Source: Spongilla lacustris (lineage: Eukaryota > Porifera > Demospongiae > Spongillida > Spongillidae). Taken from it: a stretch of DNA of 64,000 nt. This document shows, piece by piece, positions 1 through 11,221 of the stretch. The translations under genes and the position numbers were made by a program. Location of the stretch: assembly GCA_949361645.1 (NCBI GenBank), contig OX442417.1:4818819-4882818 (forward strand). The letters are read 5' to 3'. Below the pieces are notes generated by a model. It searched no databases, had not been told where the DNA came from, and worked only from the letters and a program-made list of their open reading frames with translations. The stretch's first letter is position 1; each line of letters starts with the position of its first letter.

Positions 1-687
1 TATGCTCACAAGTCACAACTCATGCTCACAAGTCACAACTCACGCGTATGCGAGTGCAAACTCGAGTAACTTGAGCAGTACTGTACCATCAAATCACCTA
101 GCCTCTCCAGCCTGATCAAAGGAACATAAATAATGTACCAATGCCTCCTTCTGTACCAATGCCCCCCTATGTACTATTGCTTTCTTCTGTACAAATGCCT
201 CCCACTAATAGAATAAATGCCTTATACCAATGCCTCTTCCTTACTTCGTGCTTCCCCTTTGTACCAGAACATTAACAAACAATAGCGTATGTGAACTTTC
301 CCTTCTGACCCAACAAACACCGTAATAATAGCGGTACCTGCAGCACGGCGAAGCAGACATGGTTCAGCCGGGTACATAGTTAGAGAGCCACCTGCTCAGT
401 TGTAAAGGACCTTCTTCGTAGCCTAGAGATAGCAGTTGTCACTCAAGTTTAAACATTTGAAGCGCCCTAACCTGACATACGCGGGGTAAGTCATCCGCAC
501 CTAGCTTGGAATATGGGGCGAATCCAGTGGTCAGCTCCTACGCCTGCATGGGTGTTCGCAGCCTCATGATCAGGTCTTCATCCCGACCCTGTATAACGAC
601 CCCTTTTGTAAAACGAGGACACATTCTCAACAATAAATAAATATACCAAGACAGCCAGAAAACTAATAAGACTGAAGTAGCGAGCAC

Positions 688-735
688 GCAACGGCAGCTG
701 CAACTGTGTAATACACAATTGCAGCTGCCGTTGCG
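688..735. repeat. 22-bp-arm inverted repeat (hairpin)
   Basis: Arms 688-709 and 714-735 are reverse complements with one mismatch and a 4-nt loop. No flanking duplication was found, so it may be a small foldback element or a chance palindrome. Confidence 0.7.
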
Positions 736-3669
736 TTGCAACATCTAATATCACGTGAGGCTCATGCACTTGCCACGCACGTGCTGTGTAATGTGTCACG
801 CAATATAAATACTGATTTTAATATACCGTGCAGGTGTGGCGCCGCAGATGCGCAGTACGAGTAGTTTTTCATCCAATCACTATTCAGTGGATAGGCTACA
901 CACTATAATAATTGGAATAATACACGGGTGGTGTAGATGATTTTTTAAAATCAACTTTGTAGTGCTTCCATCAAGATGTTCCACATATACCGGTAATTCT
1001 AAAACTAAGGCACATTCATAATTCATATCATAAGTGTGCAATCAATTGACAAGCGTTGCATTAGAGATATTTTAACTTCATACATGTATATGGCAACCAA
1101 ATGTAGACCAAGAATCGGCCTATAGCTACTTTTTTGTTTGTGTGGTTGCTAAACCTTACACGCCCAGTACCCAGACAACATTGTGTGTGTGGTCATGGAC
1201 CGGGTAAATACAACACACCTAGTATAGTACTACAACACAGCACAGTACTATACGAGTCACCTTCCTGCACCTGTGCGCCTAAGGTGAAATACTACTCTGT
1301 GTTGTAATTTACAGTCCACGGATGTTGCGCTAACTGAATACATTCCTCCCATTTCCATCCAATACATCCTCCCCTTCCTCCTATTCACTCCGTACATCAG
1401 CTAAATATGGTATTTATACAGCTTAGCAGTTACGCCCTTGGTTTAATAGTGGCTAGGATATTTATATGAGTTCTCAGTTCAGTAGCAATTCAGAACCCAA
1501 TCGATGTGGTAATTTACAAAACTTAATTAGCAAACTCTTTCTCGACATTTCCCCCCATTGGTGTGTGTACCTTGTTGATAAATATTGCGGCTATGAAAGA
1601 TTTATGAAAACTTCAAAATCGGAAACCGAAAATTAGAAGGATTAAATCGATTTTGGCGATTAATGTAGGTTTTCCGGGGTTTGTCCATGTGTTTCCGTTT
1701 TTTTAAAATATATATATATACTGGAACGAGTTTTTAAGTCTATATACACGCATAGCCATTTTATTGCTTATCAGCTGTTTATACCAACTTTAAATTACCA
1801 AAACACCTACATCTTTGTATATAGTTATAATCCATGTAGAATCAGCTAGAAACCTCATGGTGGAACACATGCAGCCCCACGCATTTGACAAAGTCGCCAA
1901 TCAATACATGTACGATATTCAGAATAATGTATTGGCGTCTGGGAAAGTGTATTTGGAAACCTGTCACCTGGGTCAGCCCGGCTGTGAACCAATATTATTC
2001 TAGCACACATGGATGCGTATTGTATACTGTACTGCAGATCGAGAGCGCGTGAATTGAGATTTGCAGCCGGGTCACCATACTAAATGTTGATGTGTATATC
2101 ATTATGATTTTATTTTTACCGCTTAATGAATTAACCTTAGAAAGCCTTTGTACAGGCCGTAACGTTACATGCAGGCAAAGGGCATATAATAACAAGAAAG
2201 GGTATTCAATTTCCTACCGATTTCTTCATCATATGAAGGAAACGAATATCGGCTGATCTCGACTAAGAAAAACAGAATCGGTTATTTCGAATAAAAGAAA
2301 TTATAGCTCTGAAATCAGTAACTTTCTATTCTATGCACTAAGAAAATGCGTAGTCGACCGACTACGTAATGGCGAATAATCGATCAAACTACAAAACTGA
2401 CCTGAAAATCGCTTACACAGAAATACACACCTATGACCCGATGAAATTCAATACTATTCTTTGAGGCTTCGGCTTCCTTTTTATAGATTTTATTTTTTCT
2501 GCTCATCATTTGTCCGCGCAGTTGTACACAAAGAGAATGAAATATGTTTTGCTGCTCTAGCTACTGATTTTTAAATGACATCCATCGTTATATAACACAG
2601 CTGAAAAATGAACAAGTGTGAATTTAACAGACATACATGTACCAACTTGCCAAGGCTTGGTTAAATGATCCACAGCTTGTACATATTTGCAGCTGCTTCC
2701 ATACTGTATGTACCTATGGAGTCCCTGACAATCCTTACACTGCATGCAAACAAATAGGTTTCTATAGCTCAAACCAAAGTTGGTTTACACTACGTGAAAC
2801 CACATTTTCATTTTATATAGCAACCAATTTTGATTACATCGTATTCATGCGCATAAATACACTATAATTAATCGGTTGCTATATGGGTAACCAAAATGTG
2901 GAACTTTGGTTTAACCTTTTTCTACAGTTAATTTCAAATCATGCGGTAGAATAAGTCAGTATTAAAATTAAAGACATGGAACCATGCAAAGACTGTGGAT
3001 AGCAATGCAGTGACCCTGAAGGAAATGATATCATTACAATTACCTTGTATGAAGAATTAAAGCATAGAATTTGTATGTATATACAATGTATAATAAAAGT
3101 GCATTTTACGAGCATTGACGATTTAGGACAGTCACAGGCCAGGGTTGGTCAGCAATTGTGGTAATAATTTGTTAAGTGCTACTGATCACATACAATAAAT
3201 CTGTATGTTCCGCTTTCAGGCCTCCACTGATACACCATGCATGGTATGTGGACTATATTTATAATAAGTGTGGGAATGTAATTCAACTAGATATATAAAA
3301 GGTGGGTACAAACCAGTAGGATTACTAACACATGCCACATGCATAACTGTGAATTGCACCATTATTCATCATGCATGTACATGTACATGCTTACACATCT
3401 TTGTTGGGGGAGAGGTGACATATGCATGCCCATGCTGCATTAGTCAGCAATCATTTATTCATAACCGTGCAGAGTCCTGTGAGCCATTTATAAAGACTGA
3501 TAAAATGATTGCCCTCAGCTTTTGGAATGGGCACCATTTCATGCAAGGGGTGATATAAGGTGATAGGAACTGTGCAGGTTTCAGGCACTTGCATACTAAC
3601 TGAGCCACTTGTCATGTTTTTAAATTGAAAAATTATTACCTGACAACAAAAAAAAAGAACCTTTTTTTT

Positions 3670-3697
3670 GGGGGGGGGGGGGGGGGGGGGAGGGGGG
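3670..3697. repeat. Poly-G tract
   Basis: A run of 21 G, one A, then 6 G, directly after a T8 run. It is one of about a dozen long poly-G/C tracts in the window and could form a quadruplex or be a length-uncertain assembly site. Confidence 0.9.
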
Positions 3698-3834
3698 ATT
3701 TTCATGCAAATATAATGACTACAACAAAGAATATTATATATCTATATTATTAATATGAATTTCACCAAGCAGCAAGTACAGTCAATATATTCCATTTACA
3801 TTGTGACACAAATGATGCAAGTTTGTTTATTAAT

Positions 3835-4827
3835 CTATATGATGCTATCATATTTATAATGACTAGTGGCACTGTTCATGGGGTTACTGATACCAGGTTC
3901 AACATTTTTGATAGTGATATACTCGAAACTACTATTTTGTTCCTCCTCGCGGTGAACACATTTGTTGCATTTAGTACATACAGGTAGCCGAGTCACAGCA
4001 ATGTGAACTATTAGGGTCACTCCTGATGTCATGCTCCACAGAGCAATAGATGTGGAAGCCAACAGTACCAGATCAGCATCAGGTGTTGGTGTGACGATGG
4101 AGTAGTACATGTCATATATAAAAAGTGGTACTATGAAGAGCAGGAACAAAGCAGGAAAAGCAGCCAATGGAAGTAGCTGTTTAAGAGCCTTCCAAAACCT
4201 GTCACCGTCGGTGATTTCGTCATATTTTAATCTCCAGCACACTTTTTGAGTAAGTTTTATGATCATGACAGCCATGGCTATGGATAGTGCTAAGAGTATG
4301 ACCATTGCTGGACCATCCCAAAGAGCAAACGTTTCTATAATGCCATTCGTAAGTGTGACATTGTTTTCATATTCAAGAATATAGCATCCATCAACGGATC
4401 TGTATCCGTAGGAACGGGTTAAGAGAGGGACAGCAGCTATCACGGCTGGTACGAGTAGTGACGTCACGACGTACAACACTTCAAGCTTCTTCAGGTTCTT
4501 GTGGAGTACTCCGAAACAGAAGAGGTGGAATGTTACCCATACAGTGAAGAGTAGCTTCATCCATTGGGAGTACATACCGAACCATCCGAGGGCGATGCAC
4601 ACACGCTCGTATAATTCGGGGTCATTCATGTAATTATCTTCAAGGACTTGAAACACCTCTACCAATGCGAGAATTAACCCGGCCATAACCTGGTATAGGG
4701 CCAACCGGTAGACAAGTTTCTTGTGTAGCTTGAGAGCAAACAACAAAATAACCGCCGCAAGGCATACAAGTACAGAGACACCGTTCGTTACCACATAGTT
4801 GATCGAACTGCTACTGGATGAATTCAT
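3835..4827 (-). CDS. Seven-transmembrane receptor-like protein (330 aa, single exon)
   Basis: Intact ATG-to-stop frame on the minus strand. Seven hydrophobic segments lie at about residues 12-33, 41-62, 79-108, 116-137, 169-192, 217-240 and 252-278. Cys77 at the top of TM3 and Cys148 in the second outer loop are placed like the conserved GPCR disulfide. The N-terminus is short and Ser-rich with no signal peptide. The cytoplasmic tail is short, starts with a Cys-rich stretch, and is Ser/Asn-rich. There is no DRY or NPxxY motif, so it is not a typical class A receptor; it resembles uncharacterised 7TM receptors of sponges and cnidarians. Ligand and G-protein coupling are unknown. A decayed paralogue lies 4 kb downstream at 8807-9836 in the same orientation, showing local tandem duplication. 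Confident as a 7TM membrane protein; moderate as a GPCR. Confidence 0.85.
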   Translation of the reverse strand: MNSSSSSSINYVVTNGVSVLVCLAAVILLFALKLHKKLVYRLALYQVMAGLILALVEVFQVLEDNYMNDPELYERVCIALGWFGMYSQWMKLLFTVWVTFHLFCFGVLHKNLKKLEVLYVVTSLLVPAVIAAVPLLTRSYGYRSVDGCYILEYENNVTLTNGIIETFALWDGPAMVILLALSIAMAVMIIKLTQKVCWRLKYDEITDGDRFWKALKQLLPLAAFPALFLLFIVPLFIYDMYYSIVTPTPDADLVLLASTSIALWSMTSGVTLIVHIAVTRLPVCTKCNKCVHREEEQNSSFEYITIKNVEPGISNPMNSATSHYKYDSII

Positions 4828-5028
4828 TTTTGATTTTGTAGCCTATCTATAGAGCAGTGCACATCAGTTAGATTGGGTAACACTGTTAGCAATGCTGACA
4901 TGGCTGTAGTGTAGCCTGCAACACGTGACGTTTTTATTAGTCGAAAATGGTAGAACTCAATACATGATGTGCAGACATACTAGACCTTCCATTGTAATAA
5001 GTAACGTTTCTTCATCGCGCCTTGTCTG

Positions 5029-5647
5029 TAAGGTAAGCTGCCATTTTAGCACGGGTTTTTTAACGGGACTGTACAAGTCAAACGCATCGTCTGGAGTACG
5101 TTTTAACGCTACCAAGTGTCACTACTGATGGATGCGCACCATACCATCGTTTTGAAAGTTTTGCAGCACCTTCTGTTTTGTATATCCACTCGCATCTCTG
5201 GGGAAGGGGGGGGGGGGGGGGGGGGGGGGGGTACGCGATGTGTGCCAAATTAGCACGGGGGGTGTGTCGTAGCTTTTCAAATGGTTTCAATCGAACAGAC
5301 AACCAGCAACGCCGCCAACGTATCTGGAAGTATCCAAAGTGAAGTTCTAAACACACAAAAAAATACATTAGCATTCTCTGTCTGCCGCTAGGTGATTTTC
5401 TGTTCGTTCGAGGGGTAGTGATAAAAAATTTGCCACGCATTGCAGGAGCTCGCAAGAGCCCCCCTTTCCCCCCTTTTTCTATTCATCACTCATGAGACGT
5501 ACTTTTTAAGCTTAGAACTTGGCTATAAGTGGTTACGCGGAAGAGCTACTTCAAGCCAAAGAGAGGCTTCGTGACCTCCATTGAAAACGACCGGAAGTCC
5601 CCCCGTGCTAATAAAGCCAACCCGTGCTAATATGGCAGTTTACCTTA
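5029..5647. mobile_element. MITE with ~26-bp terminal inverted repeats, TA ends
   Basis: The ends at 5029 (taaggtaagctgccattt) and 5647 (reverse complement taaggtaaactgccatat) are near-identical inverted repeats that continue into 'tagcacggg'. The termini fit a TA target typical of Tc1/mariner-type elements. The interior carries a 26-nt poly-G run (5206-5231) and extra 'gtgctaat' motifs near the right end. No transposase frame is visible, so it is non-autonomous. Confidence 0.7.
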
Positions 5648-6284
5648 GAGTCGATGCGATACCAAACAGAAACATTTTCAGGAAATAAATAAATAAAAAT
5701 ATTAGTAAAAGAACTGAATTATGACTGTACCTGCATGTATACATCATAATTACAGATAATCAAGCACATAACGTTAAATTACCTACCACCTAGACTTATA
5801 TTAGTATAAAAAATGATTCTGCCAGATACGGATAGAAAGCGGGAGGCCACGGGGCGTATGCCGCTTATTTGATACGGTAATAATTATATTCATGCAGAGA
5901 AACTCCAGTGCATAAATATACATGTGCCTCTTCATGTACCTCTTCCTCAGTGCATGTAACGATGATCATCGCTGCGATGTCATACACAATGATCATCGTT
6001 ACGTACATTTAAGTCTGGGTACGAGAGGGGAGGGGCTAAATCCACTAGCTGGGAGCGCTAAGGTCAGGCCACGCCCAACTACGTAATTATTAATGACTGT
6101 ACAAGTTTGAACTACATGTATTGTTTTAAAAAATGGGTTATGACGGAAAAAATCAAACGTCACACGAAGCATCAGTGCAATGATTTCTTTTCATACCAAT
6201 AGAATGGGAGTGGGGAGGGTGAGGAGACAATACAGACAGGGAAAGCAGGGAGAACAATGATATTGGATAATAATAATTCCTTAC
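5648..6284. other. Non-coding interval
   Basis: No gene is recognised. The only structure noticed is a short palindromic 'aacgatgatcat' motif repeated in inverted orientation around 5957-6001. Confidence 0.4.
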
Positions 6285-6840
6285 TGCCCTGACTACCAGC
6301 TGGATCCTCTTGGGCATCATGCTGTGACATGCAAACCAGGTGGTGATGTGGTTTTGCACCACAACAGGTTAAGGGATGTTTTTGCCCAGTTTTGTCAAGG
6401 GCTAGGCTGGGTGGTCAGCTTCAGGTGGGTCATGGGTATGGGGCTGAAAGTTCGCTCAGTAGGCCGGCAGACATCCTAGTGCCCAACTGGATGATGGTGA
6501 AGCCACTGCTTTTGACCTACATGTAACAGTGGTCTCTCCTCTTAACTCCTTCACATTGAATGAAGCGGGAGCCAGAAGTGGGTCAGCAGCTGGAAAGGCT
6601 GAAGTGCGCAAGCACAATGCCAATGATCCCAAGTGCACGGAGTTGGGTTGGGTCTGCATACCCTTGGCAGTTAGAAACCTATTGTTGTTGAGGTGTAGAA
6701 GCTGCCCGTCTGGCTTTGCAGTTGCAGTGCAGCAAGACAATGGCCACTACAAGCATCTACCAGAGACTGAACCTCACCTTAGTTCACTGCAATGCCAGAG
6801 CCTTGCTATCCTGTGCTAGGTTTCAACATTCAGTGGGTGA
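6285..6840 (+). pseudogene. LINE fragment, restriction-like endonuclease (RLE) region, dead
   Basis: A three-frame reading of the plus strand gives DPLGHHAVTCKPGGDVV followed by HNRLRD, the zinc-ligand and following motif of the LINE C-terminal endonuclease region seen in other copies here. Later comes a frame with 'KCTELGW' and 'PLAV', the usual tail motif. Several frameshifts and stops separate these pieces. It is truncated at both ends and abuts a GT microsatellite. Confidence 0.7.
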
Positions 6841-6852
6841 GGGCTGCAAATG

Positions 6853-6855
<3 letters not shown>

Positions 6856-6942
<87 letters not shown>

Positions 6943-6957
6943 GCGTGTGCGTGCGTG
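6856..6957. repeat. (GT)n microsatellite with GTGC variants
   Basis: About 40 uninterrupted GT units from 6856 to 6936, then interspersed GTGC units to 6957. It separates two retroelement fragments. Confidence 0.95.
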
Positions 6958-6974
6958 TTCTTCTCTTTCTTTTT

Positions 6975-7215
6975 TTGTGTTGATACCTTCACAGCATCAT
7001 GCCACAAGGAAAGCTCTGAAGCCAGAAAGAGGGAGAAATATGCTCTGCTGTCAAGATCTCACTATTTCATCCCAATTGCAATTAGGACCTCTGCTACCAT
7101 TGGCCCTGATGCTCTCAGTTTGCTCACTGATATCAGCAGGCATCAGCAGTGCATCACACATGACCGCTAGTCCATTCCACACCAGCTGCTTCTGTATTGT
7201 GCACCACAAGTAGCA
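6975..7215 (+). pseudogene. Second retroelement C-terminal fragment
   Basis: The plus-strand frame contains 'REKYALLSRSHYFIPIAI' and 'GPDALSLLTDI', followed by a decayed version of the motif seen clearly at 15.5 kb (LLQRLAVAVQRGNA). This tail belongs to a different reverse-transcriptase element from the RLE LINE and is common in coral and sponge genomes. Only about 80 codons remain and there is no catalytic domain. Confidence 0.5.
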
Positions 7216-7854
7216 TGTAGTTTATATAGTGTATCCCTGCATGTGCTTAGCATACATTCATTACACCAGTATTTATATAATCATATTATGAATATCATCT
7301 GTAATACCAAATCCCAGGCTGTATGGAAATCTTAGCGTAACTCTGGTGAGGGCTCTGCTAGCAAGGTGTGCTGGCTGTAAGGATGGTCCAGGCAATGATT
7401 TCTTAGAATAGGTTTTCACATATGTGTATAGTATAATTGCTCTATATGTCTATGTATGTAATACCTTTTAGATAATAATAATAATAATAATAATGTGCTA
7501 GGTTTCAGCATTCAGTGGGCGAGCTAGGGCGGGAAATGATGCTCTTGTCTTTTTGCAGTTACTTAAGTTGGTAGTATGTGTGAGTGTGGTAAAGGTATAG
7601 TTATTGTCCTCCTTTATCTCTTGTTATTATGATTTGAATTCTTCTAGAATTAATTAAAAATATATTTATGATTTGAATGAAATAAAAAAACATTACATAT
7701 TACAATCTTAAACAGCCTATAGTTAATGCAAAACACATCTGGTGAATAAAATTGGTATGTACATGTTTATGAAAAAGAAAATTAGACATTGCATGTGCCT
7801 CTCCATAATAATTAGTTTTATACGACACAACTAAACTAAGATTGGTACAAAATG
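7216..7854. other. Non-coding interval with (AAT)n tail
   Basis: No gene. It contains an (ATA)n run at about 7472-7494 and a short second copy (7496-7545) of the 'tgtgctaggtttcagcattc' sequence found at 6815, indicating another LINE scrap. Confidence 0.5.
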
Positions 7855-8325
7855 CACAAAATTTCTACAACACACAAATGGAGTCATGTGGGCATGCAGG
7901 AGCTCCCTTGCCAAGTGGCTCTGGCAATGGATTTGACCATGCAAAGCCAAATTCAGCCTGCTCTAAATGTTCGCCAAGATGGAAGATTTGGGAGAGGACA
8001 TGATGATGGAATGGTGGGATGCCAACCTAGAAAAGATGTGGTGAGCCTCTTACCACAATTGCAGAAGGTCTCAACAGCATGTAGAATGCATGCACAATGT
8101 GTCCACCTCAATTCATCACATTTGGGACCATTAGTTAGTATCTTGCAGGTATCTGCAGCCGCAGAGCCAACATTAGGCTAGAATCCATTAGTATGGCTGG
8201 GCTGAGTGGCGACAATACTGTTACATCAAATGCTGCAGGCTTGCCCATGTCCCACCCAGCAGTGAGTACATCTGCAGATCTTATAGTGGCTGTAATCGCT
8301 TGTAAGACCATGGCCCTTCTCAATG
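7855..8325 (-). pseudogene. LINE fragment, RLE region, minus strand
   Basis: The minus-strand reading gives a decayed 'RSADVLTAGWDMGKPAAFD' block, matching the RPAD...GKPAAFD endonuclease block of the RLE LINE family, then 'LSPLSPAIL' and, after a frameshift, 'KCDELRW'. The R-P of the motif has changed to R-S. It is too short and broken to be functional. Confidence 0.65.
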
Positions 8326-8806
8326 CTCACATTCATGTGTGACAGCATTTCTTTCTGACTGCATCTGTTATAGTAAAATGAAAATATCACAATAGGTGGC
8401 TACAGATATGTAAAATATAGCATTATATCGGGGAATTGTAATGCAACCAGTTGATTCAATATTGTGAGGACTTAATTTTCACTTCTTCACAACTATATAG
8501 CCTCACTCCACTTGGATGAGCTGTGGCTGTGCTATATCATGGACACTCTAGTTCCATAACCACCATTGTGTGGATGGTACATGTGGTGTTCAAACTCCAA
8601 AAACACAAGCTTTATGTGCATGTACGGTAGAGTTGAGGTAAACATTGTTTTTACTGTATAAGAAAACAAGCTATATTAAATCTAACAGGCAGCAGAACTA
8701 AATTAATACTTCCAAAAGTCACAGGTACAGACACATTTTTTTTTTACCATTCGAGGCACACGTATGTGGTGATGAATTTCTGCACTCTAGTGAACTGTTT
8801 CTAATG

Positions 8807-9836
8807 CTACACTTGCACTATGATAGGTGCATTCAGATAAATTTTGACTGCATCAATCGAATATATTTTTCTCTTCCTTATTGCATAACACCTCACCATG
8901 GATAAGTGGATAATTAGAGTTGTGCCTGACGACGTACCCCACATAGAGATGAATAGTGTTGAAGAAAATGACAGCGCATTTTTAGGAGTTGAATTAGTGG
9001 TAGCTAAGTTGATGCTCAATGTTAATACTGGTATGATTAATACCAAGAACAGCATTGGAAAGATAGATAGTGGAAGGAGCTGTTTCAGAGCTCTCAAAAA
9101 CTGGTCTCCGTCGTTGATTGGCTCGTATTTTGATCTCCTGCGCACAATATGAACCAGCTCCATCACGATGGCAACCATTGCGATGGACGACACAAAAAGA
9201 ATAACCATTTCTGGACCATACACGAGCGAAAACTTTTCAATTGTAGCAATACTGTCATTTTGGGAGATAAAGTAACAAACACCTATTCTGTTAACTCCGT
9301 AAGTGTGAGTTATCTGAGGTACCGATGCTAACGGTGCAGGGACGTTCATATTTTTTGAAGTTCTTATGGAGCACTGCAAAACAGAAGAGATGAAAGGTTA
9401 CCCATGCAGTGAAGAGAACTTTCACCCATTGCGTGTATACGATCATCCACCCGATGGCCACGCACACACGATCGTAGACTACTGGATTTTTGCTGTAATT
9501 GACGAAAAGGATTTGGAAGACCTCTGCGATGCCCAAGGCCAACGAGGATAGCACTTGGTAGAGCGCCAATCGATATACCGTTGCTCTGTGTAACTTCAGG
9601 CGAAACACTAGTCTCGTACCCAGACCCAGATTTTCACAGTTTCGCGGATGGATTACATCACGTAGCGGTGATGTAATCCATCCGCGAAACTGTGAAAATC
9701 TGGGTCTGGGTACGAGACTAGCGAAACACCAGGAAAGCTGCCAGTAAACACACGAGTACAGATACACTGTTGGCATGGTGATAGTAGTTATTCTCTCCGC
9801 AGTAAGAGTAACACCGCTACTGGAATAATTTTCCAT
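8807..9836 (-). pseudogene. Broken paralogue of the 7TM receptor at 3835-4827
   Basis: Two overlapping minus-strand frames (9836-9291 and 9379-8807) align in order with the intact receptor. Shared blocks are the LKLH...YRLALYQV stretch of TM1-2, the VC.A.GW Cys of TM3, LFT.WVTFHLFCF.VLHKN of TM3, the outer-loop Cys, and the TM5-TM7 region. Damage includes a frameshift before TM1, a 112-bp palindromic insertion in TM1 (9609-9720), and loss of most of TM4 with a frame change near 9340. It also has a shortened tail. The insertion plus its duplication adds 121 bp, which itself shifts the frame. A functional product is unlikely. Confidence 0.8.
9609..9720. mobile_element. 112-bp palindromic MITE with 9-bp target duplication
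   Basis: The element starts tagtctcgtacccagaccc and ends with the reverse complement; the stem is about 53 bp with a 6-nt loop. It is bounded by the direct 9-bp duplication gcgaaacac at 9600-9608 and 9721-9729. A 9-bp duplication suits Mutator-like transposases, but that assignment is inferred. The core ggattacatcac...gtgatgtaatcc recurs in the hairpin at about 20950-21060. Confidence 0.9.
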
Positions 9837-11216
9837 CTGCTGATGCCGCGACAGATATAGTCAGTTATTGTAGGTGAGGTGTTACGTACGTACGCCCTAG
9901 CCTCCCCCAGATCGAGTATGTAATTATTAATAGTTTTGGTTACCGAACCCAGATCGACCTGTGAGATAATTACTTATAAGTACCCAACAAAATAGCCACG
10001 CTGCATCCGATGGGTGGTCATGCAAGGTCCACGCGCTACACACCTCGAAAGAAAACGTTTGCAACATTTAAAATTGACAAGCTAAACACGCCAAAACCAA
10101 ATAGATCTAGTGCTTATTATAGTAATGACGTTTAAAAAATGAACTAATAAAAAAAAAAAAAGGTAAAAAATAAGTCAAAAGCTAATCATGTACAAAGAAA
10201 TAATTAAGAAGGAATCAAGGAGTTATAGAAAAGGAACTGAACAAAAAATTCGAAAAGGTAATTTTTGCTGGCTGAGTATAACTCGAGATAGGAACGGTTT
10301 TTAAGAGTGCCAATTATACCAGTGACAGATACATCTGTAGTTTAAAAAGTGTGCATTGCATGAAGCTGATTTGCGTAATCATTACGGAGTATATGGAGTG
10401 CTCGCGCTGTAATATACTTAGCTAAATCATATTAAAAGAATTCCCGTGGCAATATCTCGAACTGTGTATCGAATGTGTGAATTTCATAATTGCCACTTTA
10501 ATTTCTTCACTACCTTAATTTGGCTCAGTAGCGAAGTTGTTTCAGTTTATCAAAATGACTTCACGGGAACGAACGATGAGAGCAAAACGACGGGAGAAGT
10601 GCCTGATAGAACGAATTAGAGTGCTGCAGAGTTTGGTCAATTCTGAAACAAGCATACTAAATGTGAGCCGTGCCGGATGACGTTAAGCTTGTTTCTATGC
10701 AAAACAGCCGCGAATTAAAAGGGTGACAGAACTGTGAACATTGCGTTGCTAAGCATGTAGAATTTGAGATGAACAGATTTTTTGATTTGGCATAAATTGA
10801 ATACGTAATACTTACGTTATACTCATTGTCATACAACTTCCCCATGGCAATTCATTGTATAATTAGAAACGAAAGTGCGAAGTTGTTTTTACATGAATAA
10901 GAAAATTCCATTCACGGAAGTGAAAGGGAAGAGCCGAGCGATGAGAGTAATCCTTCCACTTTAAAATGTATGACAGGAGCCAATGCGGGGAATCCAACTG
11001 AGCTGCAGTGCATGAAACATCTAGAAAAGCTTGGCGCGCGATGTTTGATCTAAGGTGAATATTGTGTTTGTATGCACTGCTGGATTTTGTCAAGTTTGTG
11101 CCAATGTACAAATAAGGTGTATGAGCTAGGCTTTGCAAAATATATAGTCAGTACGATTAAAATTGAAGGAAACAAGATATATAAAAACATTCTCTTTGAG
11201 AAAGTTAGTGGTATTT
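9837..11216. other. Non-coding interval with one candidate exon
   Basis: Apart from the candidate exon at 10555-10662 there is no recognisable coding sequence. The DNA is AT-rich and contains an A12 run near 10150. Confidence 0.4.
10555..10662 (+). CDS. Candidate first exon, basic-region/helix-like (36 codons)
   Basis: An ATG opens 36 codons that end exactly at a GTGAGC splice donor. The peptide is rich in Arg/Lys then amphipathic (RERTMRAKRREKCLIERIRV), which looks like the basic-plus-helix stretch of a bHLH or bZIP protein. No next exon was identified, so the function is unassigned; it may be a chance frame. Confidence 0.25.
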
Positions 11217-11221
11217 TTACA

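Larger units (their letters stand above)
1..3834. other. AT-rich stretch without a recognisable gene
   Basis: No open frame here looks like a known protein. It holds a 21-bp unit repeated twice at 1-42, a degenerate 'gtaccaatgcc' repeat around 130-240, an inverted repeat at 688-735, and a poly-G run at 3670-3697. A 62-codon frame at 1815-2003 reads somewhat protein-like but has no homology I recognise and no convincing splice context. Promoters of the flanking genes may lie here but none can be pinpointed. Confidence 0.5.

Noticed and set aside
1815..2003. 62-codon plus-strand frame
   Set aside because: Protein-like composition but no recognised homology and no convincing splice or start context.
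3268..3558. 96-codon plus-strand frame
   Set aside because: No recognisable domain, composition close to translated AT-rich DNA, no splice support.
6816..7007. Cys/Val and Thr/His repeat frames
   Set aside because: They are translations of the GT microsatellite.
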